A stretch of 64,000 nt of DNA from Mycobacterium palustre (GTDB taxonomy: Bacteria > Actinomycetota > Actinomycetes > Mycobacteriales > Mycobacteriaceae): positions 1 to 64,000 of the forward strand of contig NZ_LQPJ01000064.1 in NCBI RefSeq assembly GCF_002101785.1, given 5' to 3'. The position numbers and the translations under genes were made by a program. Every line of letters begins with the position of its first letter. Position 1 is the first letter of the stretch. Under the pieces are notes generated by a model. It was given only the letters and a program-made list of their open reading frames with translations, had not been told where the DNA came from and made no database searches. Of the stretch, positions 29,432-37,568 are shown piece by piece.

Positions 29432-32400
29432 GTGACGTCCGGGTTCGGCGGCCAGGGCTATGTGCAGCCGTCGACGCGTGTCCTGTCGGCGATCACCGAG
29501 ACACCGAACCCGGACGCCGAGGAGCTTGCCAGCCCGGAGAAGACCGCGGCGATCATCCAAACTCAGGGCTATCAGCTGAAAACTCTTGCGGGGCAGGTGA
29601 AGCAGCTGCAGAAGGGCGTTAACGACGCGACGCAGAACCCGATTCAGCAGATCCAGCAGTTCATCGCCGACATCGTCGTCCTACTCGGTGGCGGCGAACT
29701 TGCTGACGGGGCGCTGGATTTCGGTGACCTGAAATACATTCTCCCCGCCCTTGGCGCCCTGTTCGGGTTCGGTGACGGCCCGTTCCCGCTCGACCTTTTT
29801 GCGGCCGCAGAAAAGTTGTTCCTCGGGTATGTGGTGCCGACGAAGCAGTTCACCGATCTGATCAACAACATGATCGGCGCCTGGATGGACGTGTTCGGGA
29901 TCGACCCGAAGTTCGTGAAGGACACGAAGGCGCTGATTACGGCGACGGGGGAGTTGTTCGGCGAGGTCGGCAACCTGTTGCCGTCGGTGAACACGTTCTT
30001 CACGGCCCTGGATGGTGCGGCGGGCGGTGGGAACGCGGGCACGGCGATGGGGCCGCTCGGGAAAGCGTTGGGGGCGATCGTCAAACTGTTCGCCAGCGTC
30101 GACCTCAAGAACTTCGGCAGCGCAGTCGAGTTCATCACCGCCGCGATCGACCCGTGGATCGTCCAGCTCACCGCGATCATCAACTTCCTCAACGAAGTCC
30201 TCGCAGTCCTGGCGTTCCCCGGCGATGTGGTCAATGACCCTCTACCGCAACTGATTGTGCCGTTCAAAAACCTCATCCGGTTTTTGGGCAACGTGCAATT
30301 CGGGATCGAATCGTTCAACCCCATTTCGGCGGTGCAAACCTGGCTGGGCCAGCTGCTCCTGCCGCTCGGCAACCTCAGCATCGTCCAACCCAACCTGCAA
30401 CTCAACCCGGGCTTCGACGACTCCACCGACCTCGGCGACGCTGACGACGGGAAGAACTGGACCCGCGAAAACCTCGACCCGCCCGTCACCGACGGCGACT
30501 GGGTTTGGGACCTGATCGGGCAGACGGCGGCCGGTTCGGCGACCGTCCACGCGAACGGGGTTGATCACGGCCTGCTCGGCAACGTCGTGTATGTCGATGA
30601 GGGGCACACGTTCGACTTCGACGCCTACGTCCAATGGGACGAACTCACCGCCGCCACCGGCGCGCTCGCGTTGCATATTCAGACCAACGACGGCACCAAC
30701 GTCCCCATCGCATCCGTCACGTCCCCGGGCGCGACGGGCTCGTGGACGCACCTGTCCGGCTCCTACACCGTCCCCGCTGATGTGACCTCGATTCGTCTGC
30801 GCCTGTACGTCGGGTCCGGCGCGTCGGCGGGGCAGGTGTGGTTCGACGACGTCAACATTCGCCGCACCAACCTCATCCACCAAGGCCTAATCCAGGACCT
30901 CGAGGACAACCTCGCGCAGCTGTTCGGGTTCTTCCAGGACCTGCTGACCGCTGCCGGCGCCGGCGATGTGGTGGCACTCGGGGGCGACATCTCATCCGCC
31001 CTGTCCCAGGCGGGGTCGGCGCTCACCAAGATCGGCGACATGCTCACCAACGCCGTCGTCTCCACCCCCGCCGAACTCGGGGCCCTTGTGAAGTCCGCGC
31101 AGGACAACGCGGAAGCGGCGGGCACGAACCTGCAGTCGATCCTCAACAACTCCGAAGCCGCCGACTACGCCGCCCTCGGGACGCTGGTGAAAACCGCTGC
31201 GGACAACGCCGGCGGCGCGTTGGCGGAGTTGGGCAGCATCATCACGAACTCCGGGCAGGCGGATGCGGCCGCGTTGGGGACTGCGTTGTCGTCGGCGATC
31301 AGCGGCGTCACGTCGGCCCTGTCGCAGCTCGGCGCGATCGTCACGAGTTCGGGGCAGGCGGATGCGAACGCGGTCGGCACGGCGCTCGCTGGGGCCCTCA
31401 CGAACGCCGCGAACGCGATCGGGCAGGTGTCCGACATCATCACCAACTCCCTGCAGGCCGACGCCGCCGCAGTCGGCACAGCCCTATCCGGTGCGGTCTC
31501 TGGGTTGAGCGACCTCGTCACCCACTCCGGGCAGCCCAGCCCGGCCGCAACAGGCACGGCGATCGGCACATCGCAAACCAACTCCCAGGGCGTGATCGAC
31601 GCGATCGTCCAGGCCGCCCAAAACGACGCCGGCCTCGTCAACCAGGCCGTGAACGACGCTAAGACACAACTGATTTCATTCTTCAGCGGCCTCAACGCGG
31701 CGTTCACCGGCGGCGATGTCTCATCCCCTCCCGCAGCGTCCGCATCGGATGCGGTGCTGGCGGCGGGGACGATTCAGCAACGGCTCGCGACCATCGGCAA
31801 CGGCGCCGAGGAGCAAGTCGATGTCGACTTCTCGGATTACACCAACGGTGCACTCCCTAACCCGCCCTGGACAACGACGGTGGGTTGGACCGTTACCAGC
31901 GGGGTGCTAGTAGGTGACAGCCTTCTGGGGGCTATCGACCTCTATACAGGGGCGTCACTTCTCACGGACTATCAGGAAGTGAGCGCAGTAATCACTGCAC
32001 TCAGCGGGCATGGCGGCCTGATTGCCCGCTCCACCGGATCGACCGGCGATGTTGCGATGTATGTCCAGTACGACACATCCAACCCCGGCGTTTGGACGTT
32101 TCTCGGTCCCAGCAACACGCAACTGTGTGAATTCAGCGACACGTTTACGCCGGGTGCGGAATACGCACTCATTTGCGGCGATTCGGCCGATGGCCTGCCG
32201 CTCAATTTTCAACTCCTCAAAGATGGTGTGCCACTTACTGTTTCATCCGTGTCCAATGGAAGCGGCAGCGGAACTGCGACCTATACCGATAGCAACTCCG
32301 TCACATCGATTGGCGGCGGTTACCGCACGTGCGGGCTGTACTGCGGGTCGGGTAGCAGCATTTCTATCACCAAATTTAAAGCCCGCGACACAATGGCCAG

Positions 32401-32770
32401 CAAGCCCGAAGTCTTGGTCCCCAACAGCGAGGCCACCTCTTCCACCACTTACACCGACCTCGCCACAACCAGTGACGAGGTTGCGGTCACAATCGGAGCG
32501 AGCGGCCTGGCATGGGTTAATGTAGGCGCGCTGATCACGACGACTGGCGGCGCAGAGGGCTTTATTTCGTTCTCGATGTCAGGAGCGAACATTCTTGCCG
32601 CGACGGATGCGAATGCGTTTGCCACTAGCGCCAGCGGCGTGCAGGCGTCGAACACGATACCGCTGAGCGGGCTCAATCCTGGCCTGACGTTGTTCAAGGC
32701 GAAGCATCGCTCATCGAATGGGTCAAGCGTGACGTTTGCCAATCGCCGGCTTAGCGTGCTCGCGCTGTGA
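29432..32770 (+). CDS. Phage minor tail protein / tail fibre with jelly-roll and tandem repeats
   Basis: 1112 residues from a GTG. Residues about 1-320 are helical and hydrophobic (TAAIIQTQGYQLKTLAGQVK typical of actinophage minor tail proteins). Residues about 325-500 form a carbohydrate-binding-module-like beta domain (NPGFDDSTDLGD ... GSWTHLSGSYTVPADVTSIR ... VWFDDVNIRR). Residues about 530-760 hold tandem units of the type LGAIVTSSGQADANAVGTAL and DIITNSLQADAAAVGTALSG. The C-terminal 320 residues are beta-rich, Ser/Thr-rich and probably bind the host surface. The gene stands alone, without tape measure or other tail genes. Confidence 0.82.
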   Translation: MTSGFGGQGYVQPSTRVLSAITETPNPDAEELASPEKTAAIIQTQGYQLKTLAGQVKQLQKGVNDATQNPIQQIQQFIADIVVLLGGGELADGALDFGDLKYILPALGALFGFGDGPFPLDLFAAAEKLFLGYVVPTKQFTDLINNMIGAWMDVFGIDPKFVKDTKALITATGELFGEVGNLLPSVNTFFTALDGAAGGGNAGTAMGPLGKALGAIVKLFASVDLKNFGSAVEFITAAIDPWIVQLTAIINFLNEVLAVLAFPGDVVNDPLPQLIVPFKNLIRFLGNVQFGIESFNPISAVQTWLGQLLLPLGNLSIVQPNLQLNPGFDDSTDLGDADDGKNWTRENLDPPVTDGDWVWDLIGQTAAGSATVHANGVDHGLLGNVVYVDEGHTFDFDAYVQWDELTAATGALALHIQTNDGTNVPIASVTSPGATGSWTHLSGSYTVPADVTSIRLRLYVGSGASAGQVWFDDVNIRRTNLIHQGLIQDLEDNLAQLFGFFQDLLTAAGAGDVVALGGDISSALSQAGSALTKIGDMLTNAVVSTPAELGALVKSAQDNAEAAGTNLQSILNNSEAADYAALGTLVKTAADNAGGALAELGSIITNSGQADAAALGTALSSAISGVTSALSQLGAIVTSSGQADANAVGTALAGALTNAANAIGQVSDIITNSLQADAAAVGTALSGAVSGLSDLVTHSGQPSPAATGTAIGTSQTNSQGVIDAIVQAAQNDAGLVNQAVNDAKTQLISFFSGLNAAFTGGDVSSPPAASASDAVLAAGTIQQRLATIGNGAEEQVDVDFSDYTNGALPNPPWTTTVGWTVTSGVLVGDSLLGAIDLYTGASLLTDYQEVSAVITALSGHGGLIARSTGSTGDVAMYVQYDTSNPGVWTFLGPSNTQLCEFSDTFTPGAEYALICGDSADGLPLNFQLLKDGVPLTVSSVSNGSGSGTATYTDSNSVTSIGGGYRTCGLYCGSGSSISITKFKARDTMASKPEVLVPNSEATSSTTYTDLATTSDEVAVTIGASGLAWVNVGALITTTGGAEGFISFSMSGANILAATDANAFATSASGVQASNTIPLSGLNPGLTLFKAKHRSSNGSSVTFANRRLSVLAL

Positions 32771-32787
32771 GCGTCGAAGCGAAGTCG

Positions 32788-33123
32788 CTATGTCAGCCCG
32801 GCCACCCACGAGTTCGATTCGACCGCGCTTCTGTATTTCGGGCAATAGGCGGCAACCGATATGCCCATAATGCTTCCGGCGTCGTGTGGTGAAAATCCCT
32901 GCCCCATCAGGCTTGTCACCACGGCGCTGGGAGTGCTGCCCTGGTCGAACGCGACACACACCATGTGGCCCGCCGCTATAGCGGCGTCACGGTTGGTAAC
33001 TGTCATCCCGCTTCTTTCAAGCGCCACAACGAACGCATCGTCCGTGACGTCCGCACGTGCGATTACTGCCGGCGCGGCAGTCACGATTAAGGCGCCTAAC
33101 AGCAGGCCAAAACCGCTCCTCAT
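32788..33123 (-). CDS. DUF732 family secreted protein
   Basis: 111 residues from the ATG at 33123. A signal peptide (MRSGFGLLLGALIVTAAPAV, IARA) precedes the mature DUF732 domain with DDAFVVALERSGMTVTNRDA, the Cys in GHMVCVAFDQG and the second Cys in VAAYCPKYRS. DUF732 proteins are small exported mycobacterial proteins of unknown function, often numerous and found on mobile elements. It converges with the tail gene across 17 bases. Probable lysogenic-conversion cargo. Confidence 0.82.
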   Translation of the reverse strand: MRSGFGLLLGALIVTAAPAVIARADVTDDAFVVALERSGMTVTNRDAAIAAGHMVCVAFDQGSTPSAVVTSLMGQGFSPHDAGSIMGISVAAYCPKYRSAVESNSWVAGLT

Positions 33124-33248
33124 GGGTCGGAATGGTAGTCGCCTGACTTGCGAACGTTGTGCGATGGGGCCCTTAGCCTGGTTGGCGGCGCGGAACATTG
33201 CCCGGCCGGCAATTCGGAAATAGTCCCGGCGGGTCTAAATTTGCCGGC

Positions 33249-33620
33249 ATGGCTTCGGAGATTTGGACAGCTGTCATTGGCGGTCTGGCTGGACTCACGT
33301 CGGGCGCGGTTGGCTCGCTAATCGCACCTTGGGCGAATTGGAGTATCGAGAAACGCCGGCTCGAGCGGCAGCGGCGCTACGACTTGCTGAAGTCTTGGCG
33401 CGACGGGATCGCGGGCATGGAGGGCCACGACCACAGCAAGTACATAGCCAGCGGTTGGTACGAAACACTGCGGCCGTACATGTGGGAGAACACGCGTCGC
33501 AGATTGGAAGCGCCTAGAACTGTTTTCGTCCCCGCTGACTCCGGCCGCGGCATTAGGGACTTGTTCACGCGGGAAGTCGACCGCATCGAGCAAGCTTGGG
33601 GACTGCGCCCGCGCACGTAG
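33249..33620 (+). CDS. Small membrane-anchored hypothetical protein
   Basis: 123 residues from the ATG at 33249. One N-terminal membrane segment (IWTAVIGGLAGLTSGAVGSL) is followed by a basic amphipathic region (SIEKRRLERQRRYDLLKSWR) and a soluble domain ending AWGLRPRT. Lone plus-strand gene in the right half. Function unknown. Confidence 0.65.
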   Translation: MASEIWTAVIGGLAGLTSGAVGSLIAPWANWSIEKRRLERQRRYDLLKSWRDGIAGMEGHDHSKYIASGWYETLRPYMWENTRRRLEAPRTVFVPADSGRGIRDLFTREVDRIEQAWGLRPRT

Positions 33621-33681
33621 GTGTCAGTCCAGGTGTCCGGAAAACACCGGGGACCTCGAGCGCAACAGGCTTCTCGGCGCG

Positions 33682-33978
33682 CTACCAGTCGTAGTCGCTT
33701 TGTTCCCAAAAGCCGTTCATTTGATTCAGTGCGGTCATTCGTTCCACCTGCCGGTTGGGGATCTGCTCTATGAACTCGCCGAGCGTCCGTGAAAACATCG
33801 CGAGCCGGGCAGTCAGCAGACGCACCACTTTCAGCAGCTGATCGCGGTCTAACGCGCCGGCGTTAGCAGTTACCGCCTCAGATACCGCAACGGAATTGAA
33901 ACCGTTGGCGAATATGGCCGAACGTGACAAAGCGCGTGCCGCTTCTACGGCCGCGTCCGGGGCCGGCTGGGCTTCCAT
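33682..33978 (-). CDS. Small helical hypothetical protein
   Basis: 98 residues; GGAAGGA lies 8 bases before the ATG at 33978. All-helical: AVEAARALSRSAIFANGFNS, VVRLLTARLAMFSRTLGEFI and a C-terminal NGFWEQSDYDW. No signal peptide and no known family. Confidence 0.7.
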   Translation of the reverse strand: MEAQPAPDAAVEAARALSRSAIFANGFNSVAVSEAVTANAGALDRDQLLKVVRLLTARLAMFSRTLGEFIEQIPNRQVERMTALNQMNGFWEQSDYDW

Positions 33979-34093
33979 CGTCAGTTCCTTCCTGTCCGAA
34001 TAGGTTCTGTCGTCGACCAGTGATCAGCCTGACCGAAGCGGATCCTCGGCCCAGGACACACTCCGGGAATTGAGGGAAGGCCGGCCTCCTGAG

Positions 34094-34372
34094 TCATGAC
34101 GAGCATGCGGGGCAGTTCGGGCCTGACCAGCCCGGCTCGCGGCCGTTGACGGTCGGCCCGTTACCGCCAGGTGTGACCGCGGAGCCGCCCAACGGAGGGT
34201 TGTTCCCGGTGCCGTACGGCAGCCACGGCTGATACTGCAGGCAGTCGTAGGTCACATCGTAGTTTTGGCCGAGGAAGGTGCATGTCGGGTCAGCGTGGGC
34301 CGGCTGCGCCGCGAACACCGCGGCGCCGAGCCCGGCGGCCGCCAGCACGGCGGCGGCGAGAAGTTGCTTCAT
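34094..34372 (-). CDS. Small secreted hypothetical protein
   Basis: 92 residues. Signal peptide MKQLLAAAVLAAAGLGAAVF...AHA followed by a mature part with four cysteines (DPTCTFLGQNYDVTYDCLQY ... GPNCPACSS) and a Pro/Gly-rich middle. The ATG overlaps the stop of the upstream membrane protein gene (ATGA). Likely an exported, disulfide-bonded cargo protein of unknown role. Confidence 0.75.
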   Translation of the reverse strand: MKQLLAAAVLAAAGLGAAVFAAQPAHADPTCTFLGQNYDVTYDCLQYQPWLPYGTGNNPPLGGSAVTPGGNGPTVNGREPGWSGPNCPACSS

Positions 34373-34788
34373 CGGGTCATCCTCCTGAACTGCTCGGTCG
34401 GCCACTGAGTGACGACATGCCACGGCGCCGGCCTGGACGGGCGCACCGCGACGTCGGGCTGCCACGCCGCGCGGCGCAGCCCCTCGGCGTCCAGGGCCGG
34501 GCGGCCGGGCTGCTGCATGGCGCGCACCATCATCTCCCGGTACTCGTGGTCGGCCCGGGCCGCGATCGCCGCCCGCTTCCGCGCCGCCCGATTCAGCAGC
34601 ACCGCGCACACAATGATCGTCGCCGGGATCGTGAACCACGGATAGACCAGCATGATCGCCACCAGCGTATACAGGCCGGGCAGGCCGACGAACACGCCAG
34701 CGCACACCGCGGCGGCCGGGTGCCGGTCGACCCAACGGCCGTGGGAACGGCTCGACTCGAACCCGCACCGCGGGCAAGACTGCTTCAT
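34369..34788 (-). CDS. Zinc-ribbon membrane protein
   Basis: 139 residues starting MKQSCPRCGFESSRSHGR from the ATG at 34788, preceded by AAAGGAG. After a short CPRCG ribbon half come two adjacent membrane segments (AAAVCAGVFVGLPGLYTLVA, IMLVYPWFTIPATIIVCAVL) and a basic cytoplasmic tail. Sits directly after the second recombinase gene, with 19 bases between. Confidence 0.75.
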   Translation of the reverse strand: MKQSCPRCGFESSRSHGRWVDRHPAAAVCAGVFVGLPGLYTLVAIMLVYPWFTIPATIIVCAVLLNRAARKRAAIAARADHEYREMMVRAMQQPGRPALDAEGLRRAAWQPDVAVRPSRPAPWHVVTQWPTEQFRRMTR

Positions 34789-34807
34789 TTTCCGTTCGAG
34801 CTCCTTT

Positions 34808-36145
34808 TCACCAGGCATATGTCGCGGCCGCGCGGATCTCGTCGTCGTACACGGCCGTGTAGCGCTCGGTCGACAGAATTGACTCGTGGCCGAGCAGCTT
34901 CTGCACAGCCCGCAGGTTACGGCTGCCGCGGTAGGCACGGGTGGCGAACCGGTGGCGCAGTGTGTGCGCCGTCCAGTCGCCGGGGAGCGCGCCCGCGATC
35001 AAGCGGCCCACGCGATCGGGGCCGAGATGTCCACCCAAACCGTTGGGGAACACCCAGCCTTTGCCGCTCTCGCGGATCAGCGCGGCCAGATAATCGCTGA
35101 TGGGCACGATCCGCTGCTTTCCCCCTTTGCCGTGGACGAGGAGCTGCGGATTACCGCCCACACTGTCGAGATGGCTCGAATGCACCTGGGCGATCTCGGC
35201 TCGGCGCAAACCCGCCTCGCCCGCGAGCCGCAGCATCAGCTCGGTCCGCTGATCAGCCTGCGCCAGGGCGGCCTCCCACGCTTCATCGCCTGCGGGACGT
35301 GGAGGCACTTTGGGGACGCGCACGCGAGGCAGCGCGTCGCCGATATAGTCCGGCATCCGGCCGTACCTGTACATCCACGTGAAGAATCCACTCAACACGG
35401 CACGGTAATTCTTGCGCCCTTCCGGTGATAAATACTGTTGGCGTCCAAGCCAATTCAGCAGCTGCTCGGCCGTGACCTCGGCGGGTGGACACCCCAGGCC
35501 CCGCGCGGCCATGCACAGGCATTTGTACCGGTGCCGAATGGTGCTTTCCCGCTGGCCAGCCGCGCTCAAAGTCAGTAGGTAATCGTCCACATCACGGCGC
35601 CACGATTCAGGTGGCCGCGTGCTGCGCGGCGGACCGGGGCGGCGAGGCGCAAGCCGCGCCACGAGATAGGCGTCGACGACTCCCAGCATCCCGACCGACA
35701 ATGTCACATTATTCTCGTCGAGCAGGCTGAACACTATGCCGCGCTGAACCAGCCGCAGACCCAGCTTCTCGGCACGCTTGCGCGCGATCCGGGCGCGATT
35801 AGCAGCCTCCGCAGACTCAGGATTTGACGCGCGCCGCTTCCGCTTTGCAGCCGCCTGTCCCTTGCGGTAGCAGGCCAAGCAATCCCGCTGCCCCGCACGC
35901 TTTCCGCCGCGGCGCCGTGTGTTCTCCTCCGACCGTTCATGGCCACACGGGCGCAACGGCCCAGCCGGCGCGCTGGGCGATCCGGGATCACGACCGCCGG
36001 TCGCCGCATCGTCGTGCATGGTCATCACGCGAGCAAAGTCGAGCAGCTTAGCCCGTACCCGGCCTTGAGGCTCACGATCGAGCTGCTCGAAGAGTTCGAT
36101 CTCCTCACGCGTCAGCTGATCAGCCAGATCTCGCCAGCTGTTCAT
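34808..36145 (-). CDS. Second tyrosine recombinase with Cys/His-rich N-terminal domain
   Basis: 445 residues. The C-terminal catalytic domain is complete: Arg314 in GEAGLRRAEIAQ, Lys343 in HGKGGKQRIVP, His394 and Arg397 in AHTLRHRFATRAY, His420 in LLGHESIL, Tyr429 in STERYTAVY. A core-binding domain (STIRHRYKCLCMAARGLGCP) precedes it. The first 150 residues are unusual: a start motif SWRDLADQLTREEI, then Cys67, His69, Cys89 and Cys92 (RPCGHE ... RDCLACYRK), probably a zinc site, followed by a very basic helix. It lies far from either att site in an operon, so it may act on another target or in resolution. Confidence 0.9.
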   Translation of the reverse strand: MNSWRDLADQLTREEIELFEQLDREPQGRVRAKLLDFARVMTMHDDAATGGRDPGSPSAPAGPLRPCGHERSEENTRRRGGKRAGQRDCLACYRKGQAAAKRKRRASNPESAEAANRARIARKRAEKLGLRLVQRGIVFSLLDENNVTLSVGMLGVVDAYLVARLAPRRPGPPRSTRPPESWRRDVDDYLLTLSAAGQRESTIRHRYKCLCMAARGLGCPPAEVTAEQLLNWLGRQQYLSPEGRKNYRAVLSGFFTWMYRYGRMPDYIGDALPRVRVPKVPPRPAGDEAWEAALAQADQRTELMLRLAGEAGLRRAEIAQVHSSHLDSVGGNPQLLVHGKGGKQRIVPISDYLAALIRESGKGWVFPNGLGGHLGPDRVGRLIAGALPGDWTAHTLRHRFATRAYRGSRNLRAVQKLLGHESILSTERYTAVYDDEIRAAATYAW

Positions 36146-36414
36146 AGCCGCGTGATCGTGCAGGCGTCATCGAGACGCGCGAATAATTGCCCGCACAGCG
36201 TGCAGCGCCCGCCCGGGAGAGTTCCCAGCGCTCTGGATCGCCACGCGCTCAGGTGCTGCCCGCACATCAGGCGTCCCTCGCAGCCGTGGACGTTAACGAG
36301 CCAGCCGGCGGAGCGCTGGCACTGACGGCCCTGGAGAGTGGTTATCCCGCAACGCGGCTGATCGTCGAAGGCGGCCACGATCTCGTCAAAGACTGCGGCA
36401 TCAATGGGCGTCAT
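36142..36414 (-). CDS. Small Cys-rich hypothetical protein
   Basis: 90 residues. Starts MTPIDAAVFDEIVAAFDDQP and contains CGITTLQGRQCQRSAGW, then CEGRLMCGQHLSAW and GRCTLCGQLF, three cysteine pairs with a nearby His that suggest one or two zinc sites. The stop overlaps the recombinase start (ATGA), so it is translated just before that enzyme and could be its partner. Confidence 0.7.
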   Translation of the reverse strand: MTPIDAAVFDEIVAAFDDQPRCGITTLQGRQCQRSAGWLVNVHGCEGRLMCGQHLSAWRSRALGTLPGGRCTLCGQLFARLDDACTITRL

Positions 36415-36976
36415 GGCTTCCCCAACCGTCGATCTCGTCGGCGGCCTCAAGCAGGAGGGCCGCTAGCTCGCGGGCCTGGTCAGAGCTGAGTCGGATGCCG
36501 GTGTCGGTGCAGTCATTGAGGACGGTGATGCTCGGCGCTACGAGATCGCGGCCGTCATCAATTGACCCGTCTGCGAATTGGACCGCATCCGTCGTGATCA
36601 CCGCACTTCCCGAGTCGCGAGAGCCGCGCGGTGGTGGGGCGGTCACCATTCGGTGTGCACCGAATAGCAGCCGGTACGGCTGCGGGTCGTGCTCCTCCCA
36701 CAGGCGGTCCGGGGAGGCGCCGGCTGGGGCGCTGACTTCCCCGACCATGGCGGCGACGAGATTGTCACGCGCGTAGGCACGTGCCTGTATCAGCAGCTGG
36801 TTGTCGTCCCATTGGGGGCCGGTGTCGACCCACTTCATGCCGGCGTCGGTTAGTCGGAGCTCGTGGATCCGCGTGCCGCTGACTGCGTTTGCTTCGAGTT
36901 CGGCTATCTGCTCGCCCGTGAGCTGGTCAGTCAGGTCGCGCCAACCGGCGGTCGCGTTCTCCGGTGTGGCAGTCAT
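36401..36976 (-). CDS. Hypothetical protein sharing an N-terminal motif with the second recombinase
   Basis: 191 residues. The N-terminus GWRDLTDQLTGEQIAELE is clearly related to SWRDLADQLTREEIELFE in the recombinase two genes downstream. The C-terminus (GIRLSSDQARELAALLLEAA, DEIDGWGSHD) resembles the end of the next upstream protein. The middle is beta-rich. Overlaps its neighbours by 14 and 4 bases. Function unknown. Confidence 0.7.
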   Translation of the reverse strand: MTATPENATAGWRDLTDQLTGEQIAELEANAVSGTRIHELRLTDAGMKWVDTGPQWDDNQLLIQARAYARDNLVAAMVGEVSAPAGASPDRLWEEHDPQPYRLLFGAHRMVTAPPPRGSRDSGSAVITTDAVQFADGSIDDGRDLVAPSITVLNDCTDTGIRLSSDQARELAALLLEAADEIDGWGSHDAH

Positions 36977-37299
36977 CGCCCGGCCTCGATCGCGTCGTAC
37001 CGCTCGCACTCGTCGGCCGCCGCAATCAACGCGCCGGCGAACTGGCGGGCCTCGGCCGGGCCATCGATGGGTGTCACGACGAACACATTGCGCGTGACAT
37101 CGCCATCCAGGTATTGCCGTCCACCGATCCCGATCGCAATATCGTGCTTGTAATCGGGTCGGTCGACAACCCGCTCCGAACCATCGAACCCCCGATAGAC
37201 GATCGGCAGACCGTCAGGTGCGGTCGAGGCTATCTCCCATGCGTCGACATCGACGGCACCGGCGGGCAGCTGGAACTTCGGGGTGGTTGTGGTTGTCAT
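36973..37299 (-). CDS. Hypothetical protein, first gene of the right-end operon
   Basis: 108 residues. A Thr-rich start (MTTTTTPKFQLPAGAVDVDA) leads into a beta domain (GLPIVYRGFDGSERVVDRPD) and a C-terminal helix EARQFAGALIAAADECERY. GAGAGAAGAA lies before the ATG at 37299. Head of a minus-strand operon running to 34094; its promoter must lie in the 37300-37546 gap beside attR. Confidence 0.7.
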   Translation of the reverse strand: MTTTTTPKFQLPAGAVDVDAWEIASTAPDGLPIVYRGFDGSERVVDRPDYKHDIAIGIGGRQYLDGDVTRNVFVVTPIDGPAEARQFAGALIAAADECERYDAIEAGR

Positions 37300-37432
37300 G
37301 GTGAATTCTTCTCTCTCCTGGTCGGTTGGTTGGTTGAGTTCTGGCGGGCGTCATCTTCCATGCGGGGGCGACCGACATTTGCCTGTTTCAGAAAATCGGT
37401 AGGCCCGATTTGGGAAGGCCTTGCAGGCGTTG

Positions 37433-37462
37433 TGGCCGCATCGTGGCCGCAATTTGGCCGCA
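37433..37462. promoter_or_regulatory. Right integrase arm-type sites (three TGGCCGCA, 11-bp period)
   Basis: TGGCCGCA begins at 37433, 37444 and 37455, with the same orientation and spacing as the left-end triplet. In the circular form these would lie about 85 bases on one side of the core with the other triplet about 62 bases on the other side, a normal attP arrangement. The rest of 37300-37546 shows no gene. Confidence 0.72.
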
Positions 37463-37546
37463 GTTACAGTTAACTGGAGTGAAGTACCGTTATGTCTTTC
37501 GCCAGGTGAACGGCGTTTCAGCCCCCTGACCAGGTAGCTGAATAGA

Positions 37547-37568
37547 GTTCGAGTCCCTCCGCCCGCAC
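37547..37568 (+). repeat. attR core (right copy of 22-bp attachment repeat)
   Basis: Identical over 22 bases to 19710-19731 in the tRNA-Leu gene; only the T-arm and acceptor end of the tRNA are present, so this is not a second tRNA. Marks the right junction with the chromosome. Confidence 0.92.

Larger units (their letters stand above)
19732..37568. mobile_element. Integrated 17.8-kb satellite-like or defective-prophage element in tRNA-Leu
   Basis: Bounded by a 22-bp duplication of the tRNA-Leu 3' end (19710-19731 and 37547-37568). Next to the left junction are a tyrosine integrase and an XRE repressor on the minus strand, diverging from an excisionase-like gene, a RepA-like ATPase with iterons, a WhiB-like gene, and later a small terminase subunit and a tail protein. 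Portal, capsid, large terminase, tape measure, lysin and holin genes are all missing. Several stretches are visibly more AT-rich than the flanks. The layout matches a phage satellite better than a random prophage remnant, but a decayed prophage cannot be excluded. Confidence 0.9.

Noticed and set aside
29049..29435. Plus-strand frame of 128 residues after the TerS-linked gene
   Set aside because: Mixed third-position bases and no ribosome site, while the opposite strand has a strong site and coding-like codons over the same DNA.
34094..37299. Anti-phage defence island in the right half of the element
   Set aside because: No nuclease, TIR, reverse transcriptase, restriction or ATPase defence signature was found; only a recombinase, small zinc-type proteins and exported proteins. 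Surface exclusion remains possible but unproven.
37547..37568. Second tRNA gene at the right junction
   Set aside because: Only the last 22 bases of the tRNA are present; no anticodon or D arm upstream.
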